Positions 1 through 8,931 are shown, counted from the first letter of the stretch. The stretch: DNA of 64,000 nucleotides from Celerinatantimonas sp046054165 (GCF_046054165.1 NZ_JBFNXK010000004.1:211024-275023); one strand, 5' to 3'. Program-made: numbers and translations. Notes: generated by a model not told the origin, from the sequence alone.

Positions 1-558
1 ACCTAACAGATAACCAATCACCACAGATTTAATCACCGTCTGCACAAAATCAGCCCAGAGCATCGCCCCGCTGCCCGTCAGTGCTTGTAAAATCGCGGTC
101 GGAGTCGGTAATAAAACCTGAGGGACCTGTAATACCGTGACAATAAACTGCCAGGCATAAAGACACCAAAACCCAAAAAGAGTCGCAATTAATAATTGCG
201 GAATAGTTTGTTGCTGTTGTTCCACTAAATATTTCAGCGATAAATTAGCCAGTAATACTAAAGCAATAACATTAAACCATAGCATGATGGTATTATCGGT
301 TACCTGGTAAGCCGCTTTTAATACAAAGAAGGCACTGACAAACGTAAATAGCTGAATAACTAATACATGTTTAAATTGAATAGCAACGAAACAACTATAA
401 ATCACTGTAATTAATAAACATAAACCAGCGATCAGCGATAACGAATGAATATGGGGTGTCATTGTACTAATATCTAAGCTCAGTGATTGAGTCAGACCAA
501 GTAATGTAAAAATAAAAGCAAAAACAATTAACAAAGCCCCAGATTTATGCTGTCTCAT
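1..558 (-). CDS. ABC transporter permease (partial, 3' end beyond window)
   Basis: Reading the minus strand from ATG at 558 gives about 186 codons without a stop to the window edge, so only the N-terminal part is present. The protein opens with roughly five hydrophobic segments, then a segment ending LLPTPTAILQAL, which resembles the start of the conserved core in SsuC/TauC/NitT-type permeases. Its ATG overlaps the TGA of the upstream permease (ATGA, 555-558), so the two are translationally coupled. It is probably the second permease half of the importer, with an unusual membrane-spanning N-terminal extension. The conserved EAA loop would lie outside the window, so the family call rests on context and the short core motif. 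No substrate can be read from it. Confidence 0.7.
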   Translation of the reverse strand, partial: MRQHKSGALLIVFAFIFTLLGLTQSLSLDISTMTPHIHSLSLIAGLCLLITVIYSCFVAIQFKHVLVIQLFTFVSAFFVLKAAYQVTDNTIMLWFNVIALVLLANLSLKYLVEQQQQTIPQLLIATLFGFWCLYAWQFIVTVLQVPQVLLPTPTAILQALTGSGAMLWADFVQTVIKSVVIGYLLG

Positions 559-1433
559 GCCACTCTCCTATTTCGCATCACCCAATATTCGACAAAGCTC
601 ACCACTCCAGTCAAAAATAAACCCAGTAATGAAGCCACCACCAGCGCCGACCAAATCATCAGGGTATTCCCGTAATAAGACCCCACTAAAAGCCGCGCCC
701 CTAACCCAGCTTGGGCTCCGGTCGGTAACTCAGCAACCATCGTACCAACTAGACCCGCAGCAATCGCCACCCGACAGGCCGGAAACAAATAAGGAAGTGC
801 CGAAGGGAACCGGAGCAATGTCAAGGTATCAATAGGCGTCACCGCATATGTATGGAACAGCTCCATCTGTAACTTCGCCGGTGAACGCAGCCCCTGAACC
901 ATGGCAATGGTGATTGGGAAAAAACACAGATACATGGCGATCACCGCTTTCGGCAGTAACCCGGTGATCCCTAAGCTTCCCAGAATCACCAGCACAATCG
1001 GGGCTATCGCCAGTACCGGAATCGTCTGTGATGCCACAATCCAGGGCAATAACGCTCGGTCTAACATTTTAGAATGGATGATGATAATGGCTAATAAGAT
1101 CCCAAGCACTCCGCCCATCACAAACCCGGTCAGCGCCGCTTCAGCCGTGACCCAAGCGTGATACAGTAAATTTCGCGGCGAGGTCACCGGCCATTGAGTC
1201 ATACTGTTATAAACATCGATGATGATCTGATGCGGGGTTGGCAGCACGGGTCGAGACATATTCCAGGTCGCCGTGACCAACTGGCCAAATGACCAATCTG
1301 GAGGTAACACCCTAGATATCACCCCCTGAGCATTCATCGCAATGGCCAGTACATACCAGACTAACAGGCCAATCATCAACACAACCCCTATCGGGATACT
1401 GTGGCGACCAGCCATCCTCAAACTAATGTTCAT
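555..1433 (-). CDS. NitT/TauT-family ABC transporter permease
   Basis: This is an inner-membrane permease of a nitrate/sulfonate/pyrimidine-type ABC importer, about 292 residues. An N-terminal membrane segment (IGVVLMIGLLVWYVLAIA) is followed by a periplasmic stretch with VLPTPHQI and a five-helix core. The EAA-like cytoplasmic loop is visible around ELFHTYAVTPIDTL. The chosen start, ATG at 1433, lies inside the end of the ATPase gene and gives an 11-bp overlap. A longer frame back to 1535 would overlap the ATPase by over 100 bases and adds a non-homologous leader. Order is ATPase, this permease, second permease. No binding-protein gene is seen in the window; it may lie beyond the left edge. 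The family is clear, the substrate unknown. Confidence 0.88.
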   Translation of the reverse strand: MNISLRMAGRHSIPIGVVLMIGLLVWYVLAIAMNAQGVISRVLPPDWSFGQLVTATWNMSRPVLPTPHQIIIDVYNSMTQWPVTSPRNLLYHAWVTAEAALTGFVMGGVLGILLAIIIIHSKMLDRALLPWIVASQTIPVLAIAPIVLVILGSLGITGLLPKAVIAMYLCFFPITIAMVQGLRSPAKLQMELFHTYAVTPIDTLTLLRFPSALPYLFPACRVAIAAGLVGTMVAELPTGAQAGLGARLLVGSYYGNTLMIWSALVVASLLGLFLTGVVSFVEYWVMRNRRVA

Positions 1434-2262
1434 GGTGCCCCTCCGATAATGCATCTCGCACCTGTTGTGCCAATTGGATAAACGCTTCACTGTCTCGTAA
1501 ATCGGCGGTTCGTTCGCGAGGCAAAGGGGAATCAATAATCTTCACGATGCGTCCGGGACGAGGAGACATCACCACAATCTTGGTCGAAAGATACACGGCT
1601 TCAGAGATGGAATGGGTCACAAAGACTACCGTGCGCTGTTGCTCCCGCCACAAATCCTGCAACTGCTGGTTTAAATTGTTACGAGTGATCTCATCCAGTG
1701 CCCCAAACGGTTCATCCATCATCAGAATTTTTGGTTCAATCCCCAGAGCCCGAGCGATAGAAACCCGTTGCTGCATCCCCCCAGAAAGCTGCCACGGATA
1801 TTTATCCTCAAAGCCGGACAAGCCAACTTTTGCCAATTGTTCTTTCGCAATACGATGGGCTTCCTGAGTGGGTTTTCGCTGAATAGTCAACGGCAACATG
1901 ACATTCTCTAAAACAGTTCGCCACATCAGCAGAGTCGCAGCCTGAAAAACATAGCCATAAGCCCGAGCCTGACGAGCTTCACTAGGCGTCATATCATTCA
2001 CCAGCACATCTCCGGAGGTAATCGGCTCCAGATCGGCAATCACTCGCAGCAAGGTCGTTTTACCACAGCCAGAAGGACCAATCAGCGAGACAAATTCTCC
2101 CTGACGGATGAGTAAATCGATATCAGATAGCGCATGCACCGGCTGATCGGCTGCCGGATAAATCACATTCAGCTGCTTAGCATGCACAACAGGCCGGGAA
2201 AGCTGATTCGGTTCTGGCTCTGAAGTGGATTCAGAGGTCAGAACCCGAAATGGTTGATTCAT
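1423..2262 (-). CDS. NitT/TauT-family ABC transporter ATP-binding protein
   Basis: This is the cytoplasmic ATPase of the importer encoded with the two permeases downstream; 279 residues. Walker A GPSGCGKTT, Q-loop (FQAATLLMW), signature LSGGMQQRVSIARAL, Walker B ILMMDEPFGALD and the switch histidine in FVTHSISEAVYLS are all present. The DEPFGALD form and a MSPRPGRI segment near the C-terminus are typical of the SsuB/TauB/NrtD group. It is the first gene of the minus-strand unit. The upstream space (2263-2529) has no ORF, so the promoter should be there. The start ATG at 2262 has an AAGGAG-like site just upstream. Function as transport ATPase is firm; the ligand (nitrate, sulfonate, pyrimidine or hydantoin type) is not determined. 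Confidence 0.92.
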   Translation of the reverse strand: MNQPFRVLTSESTSEPEPNQLSRPVVHAKQLNVIYPAADQPVHALSDIDLLIRQGEFVSLIGPSGCGKTTLLRVIADLEPITSGDVLVNDMTPSEARQARAYGYVFQAATLLMWRTVLENVMLPLTIQRKPTQEAHRIAKEQLAKVGLSGFEDKYPWQLSGGMQQRVSIARALGIEPKILMMDEPFGALDEITRNNLNQQLQDLWREQQRTVVFVTHSISEAVYLSTKIVVMSPRPGRIVKIIDSPLPRERTADLRDSEAFIQLAQQVRDALSEGHHEH

Positions 2263-2529
2263 GGTGCGCTCCTTATAGTTTTATTTAATTCCTGACCATT
2301 TGGTTAACTTTCAACAAGCACAATATATGCCATGTAAAAAACAAGTCTATTTTCAGGAATAACTGTCATATTTCAGAATTAAAAAAGTGCAATCCAAATA
2401 ATAAATCAGTAATGGTGCCCCATATTGATCAACTCGCTCCAACGTAGAGCAAAAAATGTTCAATTCTTATTTAGGGGGATAACGTTATATTTACCTTAAA
2501 TAACTTTATATTATTGACTTGAATATAAA

Positions 2530-2565
2530 AAAGCCTGCTTATTCATTTAATAATAAGCAGGCTTT
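2530..2565 (-). terminator. Rho-independent terminator after the aminotransferase
   Basis: A perfect 14-bp stem (2530-2543 with 2552-2565) closes an 8-base loop. On the minus strand it is followed by a run of T. It lies about 40 bases past the aminotransferase stop, so that gene is probably transcribed separately from the ABC operon. The rest of 2263-2601 is AT-rich and should hold the ABC operon promoter; I saw no clear operator there. Confidence 0.88.
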
Positions 2566-2601
2566 AATAAACTATATTTTTATTCGTTAGAAATTAAATC
2601 A

Positions 2602-3900
2602 CTAAATTGAATATTTTTTAAGTGATTTATCAATCATTTCGATCCCCTGTGTCACTTCATCAGAAGTAATCACACAAGGAGGAACAATATGAATCCGATT
2701 TCCTGCAACAAATGGTAATAACCCCTGCGCCAGTAAATCGGCTTTAATTAATGCCATTTGCGCATCGGCTAATGGTGTTCTTTTCTGCGGATCACTGACC
2801 AACTCGATAGCCCAGAAGACCCCTTTACCCCGAACATCTCCGATCATGGCATGCTGACTTTGCAACTGCTGCAGCTGAGGAGCCAAAATTTCCTGACCAA
2901 TCATCGCGGCATTTTCAACTACTTTTTCTTCCACCATGGCATCGATAGTCGCCACAATCGCCGCCATCGCCATCGGATGGCCAGAATAGGTTAATCCGCC
3001 CGGGAAATAATGATCATTGAAAAATTCACTGATTTTTTCCGAAATAATCACCCCACCCGCAGGGATGTAACCCGAGTTGACCCCTTTCGCAAATGAGATC
3101 AGATCGGGGATCACATTAAATCCATCCAGTGCAAACCATTCTCCGGTACGACCAAAACCCGCCATCACTTCATCTAAGATCATCACGATCCCAAATTCAT
3201 CACACAGTTTGCGAACCCCTTGCAGATAGCCGGCGGGAGGTGTCAGGATCCCTGCAGTTCCCGGAATCGTTTCTAGCAAAATACCGGCAATGGCCTGTGG
3301 ACCTTCCAGTTCGATAACCCGACGCAAATGCGCTAATGCTCGTTCACATTCCTGTTGTTCATCCGATGAATGGAATTCACTGCGATACAGATAAGGCTGG
3401 AAGAAATGTACATGCCCGGCAGCGTATTCATTCGGAATACGGCGAGGATCACCAGTGGCAACAATCGCACTCCCGGTATTGCCATGATAGGAACGATATC
3501 CAGAAAGAATTTTAGAACGACCGGTATAAATACGCGCCATCCGAATCGCATTTTCGTTCGCATCAGCTCCAGCATTGGCAAAAAAGACTTTTTTAAACCC
3601 TGCTGGTGCATGTTCAATGATTCGTTTCGCAGCTTCCCCACGTTTCAGGTTAGCGACAGCGGGCGCAATCGTAGTTAATTCCAGAGCCTGCTCACGAATC
3701 GCTTCCACAATTTTAGGATGCTGATAGCCAATGTTCACATTCACCAGCTGACTTGAAAAATCTAAATATTCTTTACCTTGATAATCCCAAAGTTTACAGC
3801 CTTTTGCTCCGGCAATAACCATTGGGTTCAATTGCCCCTGAGTCGACCATGAATGAAAAACATACTCACGATCTAATTGATAAACATGCTCGTTGGTCAC
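2602..3900 (-). CDS. Class-III PLP aminotransferase (taurine/beta-alanine:2-oxoglutarate type)
   Basis: This is a fold-type I, class-III aminotransferase of about 432 residues that moves an omega-amino group to a keto acid. Visible features are the N-terminal FHSWSTQGQLNP, the cofactor-binding ANAGADANENAIRMAR, the aspartate motif MILDEVMAGFGRTG, the PLP lysine in SFAKGVNSGYIPAGG and GGLTYSGHP. The combination resembles enzymes annotated as taurine or beta-alanine:2-oxoglutarate aminotransferases. The start chosen is GTG at 3900, because AAGGGGG sits five bases upstream; an in-frame GTG at 3978 gives a longer form but has no ribosome site. Class-III aminotransferases often accompany NitT/TauT-type importers in sulfonate or pyrimidine use, which fits the neighbour operon. 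The exact amino donor is inference. Confidence 0.85.
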   Translation of the reverse strand: MTNEHVYQLDREYVFHSWSTQGQLNPMVIAGAKGCKLWDYQGKEYLDFSSQLVNVNIGYQHPKIVEAIREQALELTTIAPAVANLKRGEAAKRIIEHAPAGFKKVFFANAGADANENAIRMARIYTGRSKILSGYRSYHGNTGSAIVATGDPRRIPNEYAAGHVHFFQPYLYRSEFHSSDEQQECERALAHLRRVIELEGPQAIAGILLETIPGTAGILTPPAGYLQGVRKLCDEFGIVMILDEVMAGFGRTGEWFALDGFNVIPDLISFAKGVNSGYIPAGGVIISEKISEFFNDHYFPGGLTYSGHPMAMAAIVATIDAMVEEKVVENAAMIGQEILAPQLQQLQSQHAMIGDVRGKGVFWAIELVSDPQKRTPLADAQMALIKADLLAQGLLPFVAGNRIHIVPPCVITSDEVTQGIEMIDKSLKKYSI

Positions 3901-4058
3901 CTTGGCCCCCTTCAATAAATCGATGCGTAACCCATCCCGTATCCCCCAATCATTATGGGTACGATGACGTTCGGTCACATTATTTAGTTACTCTGAGCTG
4001 TTGAGCGGTCATCGTTGAAATCGGTTCAAATCAAACGCATGTTGAACACGACCGGAAC

Positions 4059-4080
4059 ATGATTCGTCTCTAGTCGAATC
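4059..4080. repeat. Inverted repeat TGATTCG-N8-CGAATCA
   Basis: Seven-base arms at 4059-4065 and 4074-4080 are separated by eight bases, in the divergent space between the aminotransferase (minus) and the SDR gene (plus). The size and spacing fit a regulator site. No regulator is identified. Confidence 0.45.
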
Positions 4081-4124
4081 AACAACTCGATGTTGTTCAG
4101 ACTAGAAACAAATCGAAAGAATCA

Positions 4125-4194
4125 ATAGAGCCAACCGATAAAAATAGATGTGTCAGATAAAGGTGTCTCGATATTTAGGGTATATTGGCTCTAT
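4125..4194. repeat. Ten-base inverted repeat flanking a 50-base loop upstream of the SDR gene
   Basis: ATAGAGCCAA at 4125-4134 is matched by TTGGCTCTAT at 4185-4194. In RNA this would make a long hairpin in the leader of the SDR gene; in DNA it could be paired half-sites. The remainder of 3901-4275 has no convincing ORF. Confidence 0.4.
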
Positions 4195-4275
4195 GGCGTT
4201 GTGGGACGCTTCACTAAAGTGACTGAATCATCCCCAAAAGCAGGCCACATTTGCGATTTCTATAGGAGAATCACC

Positions 4276-5034
4276 ATGAATGATGTTGTTTTCATTACCG
4301 GCGCAACCTCGGGTTTTGGACAGGCAGCTGCCTTGCGTTTTGCCAAAGCCGGTTGGTCGATCGTCATTACCGGTCGGCGAGAAGACCGATTACAAGCGTT
4401 GGCCGAACAATTAGCCCCGCAAGTCCCAGTTCATTATGCCGTGCTGGATGTCCGCGACGCCGATGCCGTTGCCGCCACAGTGAGCGCACTGCCAGAACCC
4501 TTTCGTGCCGTCAAAGCACTGATCAACAATGCCGGTTTGGCCTTATCCCCCAATCCTGCACAGAAAGTTGAATTATCGGACTGGCATACCATGATTGATA
4601 CCAACGTCACCGGCCTGGTCAATGTCACTCATAGCCTGCTACCCACTTTAATTGAAACCGGAGCGGGTGCATCGATTATTAATATCGGCTCCATTGCAGG
4701 GCTTTGGCCCTATCCAGGCAGCCATGTCTACGGTGCCTCAAAAGCGTTTGTGAAACAATTCAGTTATAACTTACGTTGTGACCTATTGGGAACCGGAGTG
4801 CGAGTGACCGATCTGGCCCCGGGAATGGCCGAAACTGAATTTACATTAGTCAGAACCAAAGGGGATCAAGCGGCTTCAGATAAACTCTATCAAGGAACCA
4901 CCCCCCTCACAGCTGAAGATATCGCCGAGCAGATGTTTTATATTGCCACTTTGCCGGATCATATTTGCATTAATCGCGTCGAAGTCATGCCTACTCGCCA
5001 AGCCTGGTCAGCATTTGCCGTTGATCGAGATTGA
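4276..5034 (+). CDS. YdfG-like short-chain dehydrogenase
   Basis: A classical SDR of 252 residues, closest in pattern to E. coli YdfG (NADP-dependent 3-hydroxy acid/serine dehydrogenase, also malonic-semialdehyde reductase). The Rossmann glycine motif is TGATSGFG (residues 8-15), GRR follows beta-2 (NADP preference), NNAG starts near residue 83, the catalytic Ser is in INIGSIAG and the active-site pair is YGASK. The YdfG-like tail TLPDHICINRVEVMPTRQ is present. The start at 4276 has TAGGAG eight bases upstream; the frame open from 4150 carries an unrelated leader. It ends inside the convergent LysR gene (27-bp overlap). If it reduces malonic semialdehyde, it would suit a beta-alanine aminotransferase next door, but that link is inference. 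Confidence 0.88.
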   Translation: MNDVVFITGATSGFGQAAALRFAKAGWSIVITGRREDRLQALAEQLAPQVPVHYAVLDVRDADAVAATVSALPEPFRAVKALINNAGLALSPNPAQKVELSDWHTMIDTNVTGLVNVTHSLLPTLIETGAGASIINIGSIAGLWPYPGSHVYGASKAFVKQFSYNLRCDLLGTGVRVTDLAPGMAETEFTLVRTKGDQAASDKLYQGTTPLTAEDIAEQMFYIATLPDHICINRVEVMPTRQAWSAFAVDRD

Positions 5035-5910
5035 TCGGTATTCCGACTCAGGGATCCCGCTATCGAGCAACTGTTGTTTCAGCCAGCGGCCCAAAGCAAG
5101 TGATGCTCCATCATCGCTTGCTGCTGATGAAAGCAGCAGATAGTGATTTCCCGATAAAATAAAACCAAATGGGGCGACGAGCCGCCCCTGTTTTAGATCG
5201 TCCGCAACCAGTGGATATGAACCGATAGCGGCCCCTAATCCATCCATGGCCGCCTGCAGACAAAAATAAAAATGATCAAAATACTGGTGATGCTGAGCTG
5301 CTTTTAACTCACTAGGGCTATGCGCCAGCCAATCTCGCCAAGCACTTTCCCGGGTACGGCTGTGTAATAAGCGGACAACCGTCACATCGTTCATCACTCG
5401 TTGCCAATACTCGGGAGCGAACACCGGCCCAACCCATTCAGGCACCAATATGTCTTGCTGATAATGTGCCGGGATCTCAAAATCATCACGGCGAATAGCC
5501 ATATCAATCGGCTCATGATCCAATGTAACGGCCCCTCCGGCCGTCGACAGATGAACATCAATACCGCTCTGCTGCATGAAGTCCCCCAGTCTTGGCATCA
5601 GCCAGCGCATGGTCAGCGTCGGTTCACAAGAAACCGCCAGATGAGTTCGGGGATGTTGCCGCAGCTGATGCACACCGGACTCAAGCATCTCAAACGCCGC
5701 TTCGGTATATTGACGAAGCCGTTGTCCAAATGGGCTTAAAACGATTCCCCGACCTTGCCGCTCAAATAAGACGCCCCCCAAATAGGCCTCCAACTGTTTG
5801 ATTTGCTTACTCACGGCACCATGCGTGATATGCAATTGCATCGCCGCTTGGCTATAACTGGAATAGTGAGCGGCTACATGAAACACATACAAAGCTTTGA
5901 GATGGCGCAT
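5008..5910 (-). CDS. LysR-family transcriptional regulator (GcvA-like)
   Basis: LysR regulator of 300 residues. The N-terminal winged helix-turn-helix is clear (HYSSYSQAAMQLHITHGAVSKQIKQLEAYL, residues about 15-44), followed by a type-2 periplasmic-binding-like effector domain. The form HITHGAVSKQIKQLE, with LFERQGRGIVLSPFG, is typical of the GcvA/AmpR branch. It is divergent from the LysE-type exporter (105 bp between the starts), the usual arrangement for a LysR regulator controlling an amino-acid exporter, as ArgP/LysG does for ArgO/LysE. Its 3' end overlaps the SDR gene tail-to-tail. Target and ligand are not proven. Confidence 0.87.
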   Translation of the reverse strand: MRHLKALYVFHVAAHYSSYSQAAMQLHITHGAVSKQIKQLEAYLGGVLFERQGRGIVLSPFGQRLRQYTEAAFEMLESGVHQLRQHPRTHLAVSCEPTLTMRWLMPRLGDFMQQSGIDVHLSTAGGAVTLDHEPIDMAIRRDDFEIPAHYQQDILVPEWVGPVFAPEYWQRVMNDVTVVRLLHSRTRESAWRDWLAHSPSELKAAQHHQYFDHFYFCLQAAMDGLGAAIGSYPLVADDLKQGRLVAPFGFILSGNHYLLLSSAASDDGASLALGRWLKQQLLDSGIPESEYRSISINGKC

Positions 5911-6015
5911 CTGTGAATTTTTCTCACAAGTTAACGGAATAGATATCGATTATAAAATCTGAAAAGATCAATACAATAAAATCCTCATCCATTACTATTA
6001 ATTCAAGGAATCGCT

Positions 6016-6633
6016 ATGGCTTTTGCCAGCTTTGCATTATTTGGTTTACTTATTGTGATAAGCCCCGGAGCTGATTTTTTACTGGTCTTTCGCAATAGTG
6101 TTCGCTATGGGCGACGCGCGGGCCTGTTCACTGCACTGGGAATCGCATTAAGTGTCACTATCCACGTCAGCTATTCCATCACCGGCATGAGTCAGTTGAT
6201 TTCTCAAACCCCTCAGTTATTTACACTGATCCGTTATGTCGGTGCCGCCTATTTAATTTATCTGGGGATCCGTAGTTTTATCGGCGCAAAACTCACACTC
6301 CCGGATTTAAAAGAAACACAACAGCGCTATCATGCCTTACAAATGCTCAGACAAGGCTTTTTATGTAACCTGTTAAATCCGAAAACGATCATCTTTTTTA
6401 TTAGTGTCTTCGCGCAGCTGATGGCCGCCCATCCGGAGCAACTCCCTTTAGTAGCTCTCTATGGGATCTATATTGCACTGCTACACGGATTATGGTTTGC
6501 ACTGTTGGCGCTGGGACTCACTGCAGCCAAGCTGGTGGCCTGGATTGAGCGCTTTAATCGCCAGTTAAATCAGCTCTGTGGGCTGGGACTAATGAGCTTT
6601 GGCATTATATTGTCACTCCCAGGAACGCTGTAA
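6016..6633 (+). CDS. LysE/RhtB-family amino-acid exporter
   Basis: This is an inner-membrane exporter of 205 residues with about six hydrophobic segments. The family signature at the N-terminus, LIVISPGADFLLVFRNSVRYGRRAG, matches the PGP(D/N) region of LysE/RhtB proteins, here PGADF, and FLCNLLNPKTIIFF is the conserved NPK loop. Such proteins remove surplus amino acids or analogues using the proton gradient. A LysR gene lies divergently upstream and probably controls it. The start has an AAGGAAT site seven bases ahead. Substrate cannot be assigned from sequence. Confidence 0.88.
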   Translation: MAFASFALFGLLIVISPGADFLLVFRNSVRYGRRAGLFTALGIALSVTIHVSYSITGMSQLISQTPQLFTLIRYVGAAYLIYLGIRSFIGAKLTLPDLKETQQRYHALQMLRQGFLCNLLNPKTIIFFISVFAQLMAAHPEQLPLVALYGIYIALLHGLWFALLALGLTAAKLVAWIERFNRQLNQLCGLGLMSFGIILSLPGTL

Positions 6634-6776
6634 CGAGCATCAACAGAAAAGCACATAGGCGGGTCTGGTCATACAAAACTTCGACACACATCGATGCATC
6701 TCTGTGGTCACTGAAACATCGCCATTCAAAATAACGGGAACCGATAACGATTGCCCCCACCACTTGGCTTACATGA

Positions 6777-6800
6777 GGCTATTGGAATATTCCAATAGCC
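6777..6800. repeat. Perfect 24-bp palindrome between convergent genes
   Basis: Two 12-base arms starting GGCTATTGG form an uninterrupted palindrome between the LysE-type gene and the importer ATPase, which converge. It could fold as a hairpin in transcripts from either side, but neither strand has a T run, so it is at best a weak bidirectional terminator or mRNA end stabiliser. Confidence 0.5.
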
Positions 6801-6824
6801 CCGCCGTTTAAAAATCGCTCAGTT

Positions 6825-7592
6825 CTAAATACTGCCATCCAACGTCGTCAAAAATTGCCGAACTCGATCCGATTTGGGCTGAGTAAAAAATTGTTCAGGA
6901 GGCGATTGCTCGATCAGCTTCCCTTTCTCCAGAAAGACCACTTGGTCGGATACCGCCCGGGCAAAATCCATTTCATGAGTCACCACCACCATCGTATAAC
7001 CTTCTTGCGACAGCTGCTTCATCACGGCTAACACTTCTCCCACCCGTTCTGGATCCAGTGCGGAAGTCGGTTCATCAAACAACAGGACATCCGGGCTCAT
7101 CGCCAACGAACGGGCAATCGCTACACGCTGCTTTTGCCCTCCAGACAATGTAATCGGATAACTATCCTTCTTATCCAACATCCCTACTTTTTCCAGTTGC
7201 TGAATCGCGATTTCGGTAGCCTGTGCTTTGTGCATTTTTTTCACATGCAGCAATGACACCAAAACATTCTGCAATACGTTCAGATGAGGCCATAAGTTAA
7301 AACTCTGAAACACCATCCCAACACTTTCCCGAATCTTGGAGAGCTGCTTATTCGTCATCGGCTGATTATCTTCTCGAATACCAATGCGCTGCTGACCAAT
7401 ATAAATTTTTCCGCGTTCAGGTTGTTCCAGCCAATTCATACACCGTAACAAAGTCGATTTACCGGAACCGGACGATCCCAAAATACTGACCACTTCGCCC
7501 TGATTAATGACCAAATCGATATCCCGAAGGACTTCGATCCCATCAAACTGTTTGGATAAGTGACTGACGGTAATTGCTGCATTATCGGACAT
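6825..7592 (-). CDS. Polar amino-acid ABC transporter ATP-binding protein
   Basis: ATPase of a polar amino-acid (PAAT) importer, 255 residues. Walker A GSSGSGKST, Q-loop VFQSFNLWPHL, signature LSGGQKQRVAIARSL, Walker B VLLFDEPTSALDP and the switch VTHEMDFARAVSD are typical of GlnQ/HisP/ArtP proteins. The start ATG at 7592 overlaps the preceding permease by 11 bases; a longer frame to 7685 would lie deep in that gene. It is the last gene of a four-gene minus-strand operon: binding protein, two permeases, ATPase. Confidence 0.93.
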   Translation of the reverse strand: MSDNAAITVSHLSKQFDGIEVLRDIDLVINQGEVVSILGSSGSGKSTLLRCMNWLEQPERGKIYIGQQRIGIREDNQPMTNKQLSKIRESVGMVFQSFNLWPHLNVLQNVLVSLLHVKKMHKAQATEIAIQQLEKVGMLDKKDSYPITLSGGQKQRVAIARSLAMSPDVLLFDEPTSALDPERVGEVLAVMKQLSQEGYTMVVVTHEMDFARAVSDQVVFLEKGKLIEQSPPEQFFTQPKSDRVRQFLTTLDGSI

Positions 7593-8250
7593 GCATAAAT
7601 CCTCTTTTTTGTCCAAACACACTGAGTTTGCGCACCCCGAATTCAACGAGTAATCCCATGATCCAGTACAGGAAAATGGCCACAACGAAAGCTTTCATCG
7701 GAATAAAATAGGTCGCCTGCACACTATTGGCTGCGGCCGTTGTTTCCTGAACGGTGATGATGCACAAAAACGCGGTATCTTTCAGACAGATAATCAACTG
7801 ATTTCCCATAAGTGGCAGCGCATTCATGGTCACATTCGGCAAAATAATATGCCGAAACACCTGATGATGACGGAATCCGTGTGCCACCGCCGCTTCGATC
7901 AGACCTTTTGGCATCGTAATTCGCTGCCCGCGCAAGATTTCGAAAAAGTAAGCACCGTGATATAGCCATAATGCGATCAAACCAGCGGTCTCTGCTTCCA
8001 AGCGGATCCCCATCTGAGGTAAACCGTAGTAAAGCAGATACGCAAAAATCAAAAATGGCAATGTTCTCATCAAACTGACAAAACTGATGATGCTTCGAGT
8101 TAGCCACCGATGTTGTCCTTCCAACAGGTACAATAAAAAACACCCCAGAATAAACGCCAAAATCGATGAACTTATAAACAGCGTGACAGTATTGATGAAA
8201 CCATCGATATAAGTTTCTCGAGCCCCCCAGATAACAGCCCATTCATTCAT
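7582..8250 (-). CDS. Polar amino-acid ABC transporter permease (second)
   Basis: HisM/GlnP-type permease of 222 residues. Hydrophobic segments begin near residues 20 and 55. The EAA loop is EAAVAHGFRHHQVFRHIILP (about residues 121-140), and LMGNQLIICLKDTAFLCII is the conserved KDTS-like segment after it. It pairs with the permease just upstream (11-bp gap), forming a heterodimeric channel. GGAGC lies seven bases before the start. The final residues overlap the ATPase start, so translation is probably coupled. Confidence 0.92.
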   Translation of the reverse strand: MNEWAVIWGARETYIDGFINTVTLFISSSILAFILGCFLLYLLEGQHRWLTRSIISFVSLMRTLPFLIFAYLLYYGLPQMGIRLEAETAGLIALWLYHGAYFFEILRGQRITMPKGLIEAAVAHGFRHHQVFRHIILPNVTMNALPLMGNQLIICLKDTAFLCIITVQETTAAANSVQATYFIPMKAFVVAIFLYWIMGLLVEFGVRKLSVFGQKRGFMHVR

Positions 8251-8261
8251 ATGGATGCTCC

Positions 8262-8903
8262 TTACACAGCCAGCCGATGCGCTTTTTTCTCAGCAACCGA
8301 CTGTAATTTAACCAAAACGCCCACAATAACTATATAGATAAGCCCGGCCCCTAAAATCGGATAAAGTGGTTCATAGGTGACCGATGCAATCCGATTGGTC
8401 ACTCGCGTTAAATCCACTAATCCGATAATGGCAATCGCCGGACTGCCTTTGATCAGAAATGACATTTCATTGACCAAGGGCGGTAAACTGACAGCGATAA
8501 TCTGCGGCAGCATGATGTAACGAAAATAAACCCATGGAGTCATCCCACAGGCCAGAGCGGCCTCATGTTGATCGCGGGAAAAATTACGGATCGCCGAGCG
8601 CCAGATTTCAGCGTTAAAGGCCGCGGTATTCAGAGCCAACGACAAAATTGCAGCAACATGTTTTTCCAGATTAATCCCTAGCGACGGCAGGGATAAGAAT
8701 AAAAATAGTACCAACGTAACCAACGGCGTTGATCGGGTAATGCTGATATACAATCCCAGAATCTGATCCACGAAAGGGATCTTTTTTTGCCGAACCAATG
8801 CAATGAGCAATCCCGTAGGAACACCGATCATAATCGAGACTCCCGAGATCCATAACGTGGTCCAGGCTCCTTTCAGTAATAATATCCAAGCATTCAGATC
8901 CAT
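8262..8903 (-). CDS. Polar amino-acid ABC transporter permease (first)
   Basis: HisQ/GlnP-type permease of about 213 residues. Core motifs are the EAA loop HEAALACGMTPWVYFRYIMLP, followed by PPLVNEMSFLIKGSPAIAII, matching the second permease in plan. The start is ambiguous: ATG at 8903 has GGGGAG nine bases upstream and gives MDLNAW, while ATGs at 8912 and 8930 have poorer ribosome sites. A GC-rich hairpin sits between this gene and the binding-protein gene, suggesting lower permease expression than binding protein. Confidence 0.9.
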   Translation of the reverse strand: MDLNAWILLLKGAWTTLWISGVSIMIGVPTGLLIALVRQKKIPFVDQILGLYISITRSTPLVTLVLFLFLSLPSLGINLEKHVAAILSLALNTAAFNAEIWRSAIRNFSRDQHEAALACGMTPWVYFRYIMLPQIIAVSLPPLVNEMSFLIKGSPAIAIIGLVDLTRVTNRIASVTYEPLYPILGAGLIYIVIVGVLVKLQSVAEKKAHRLAV

Positions 8904-8931
8904 CAGCTTCATCTCCCCATTATTCATCAAA

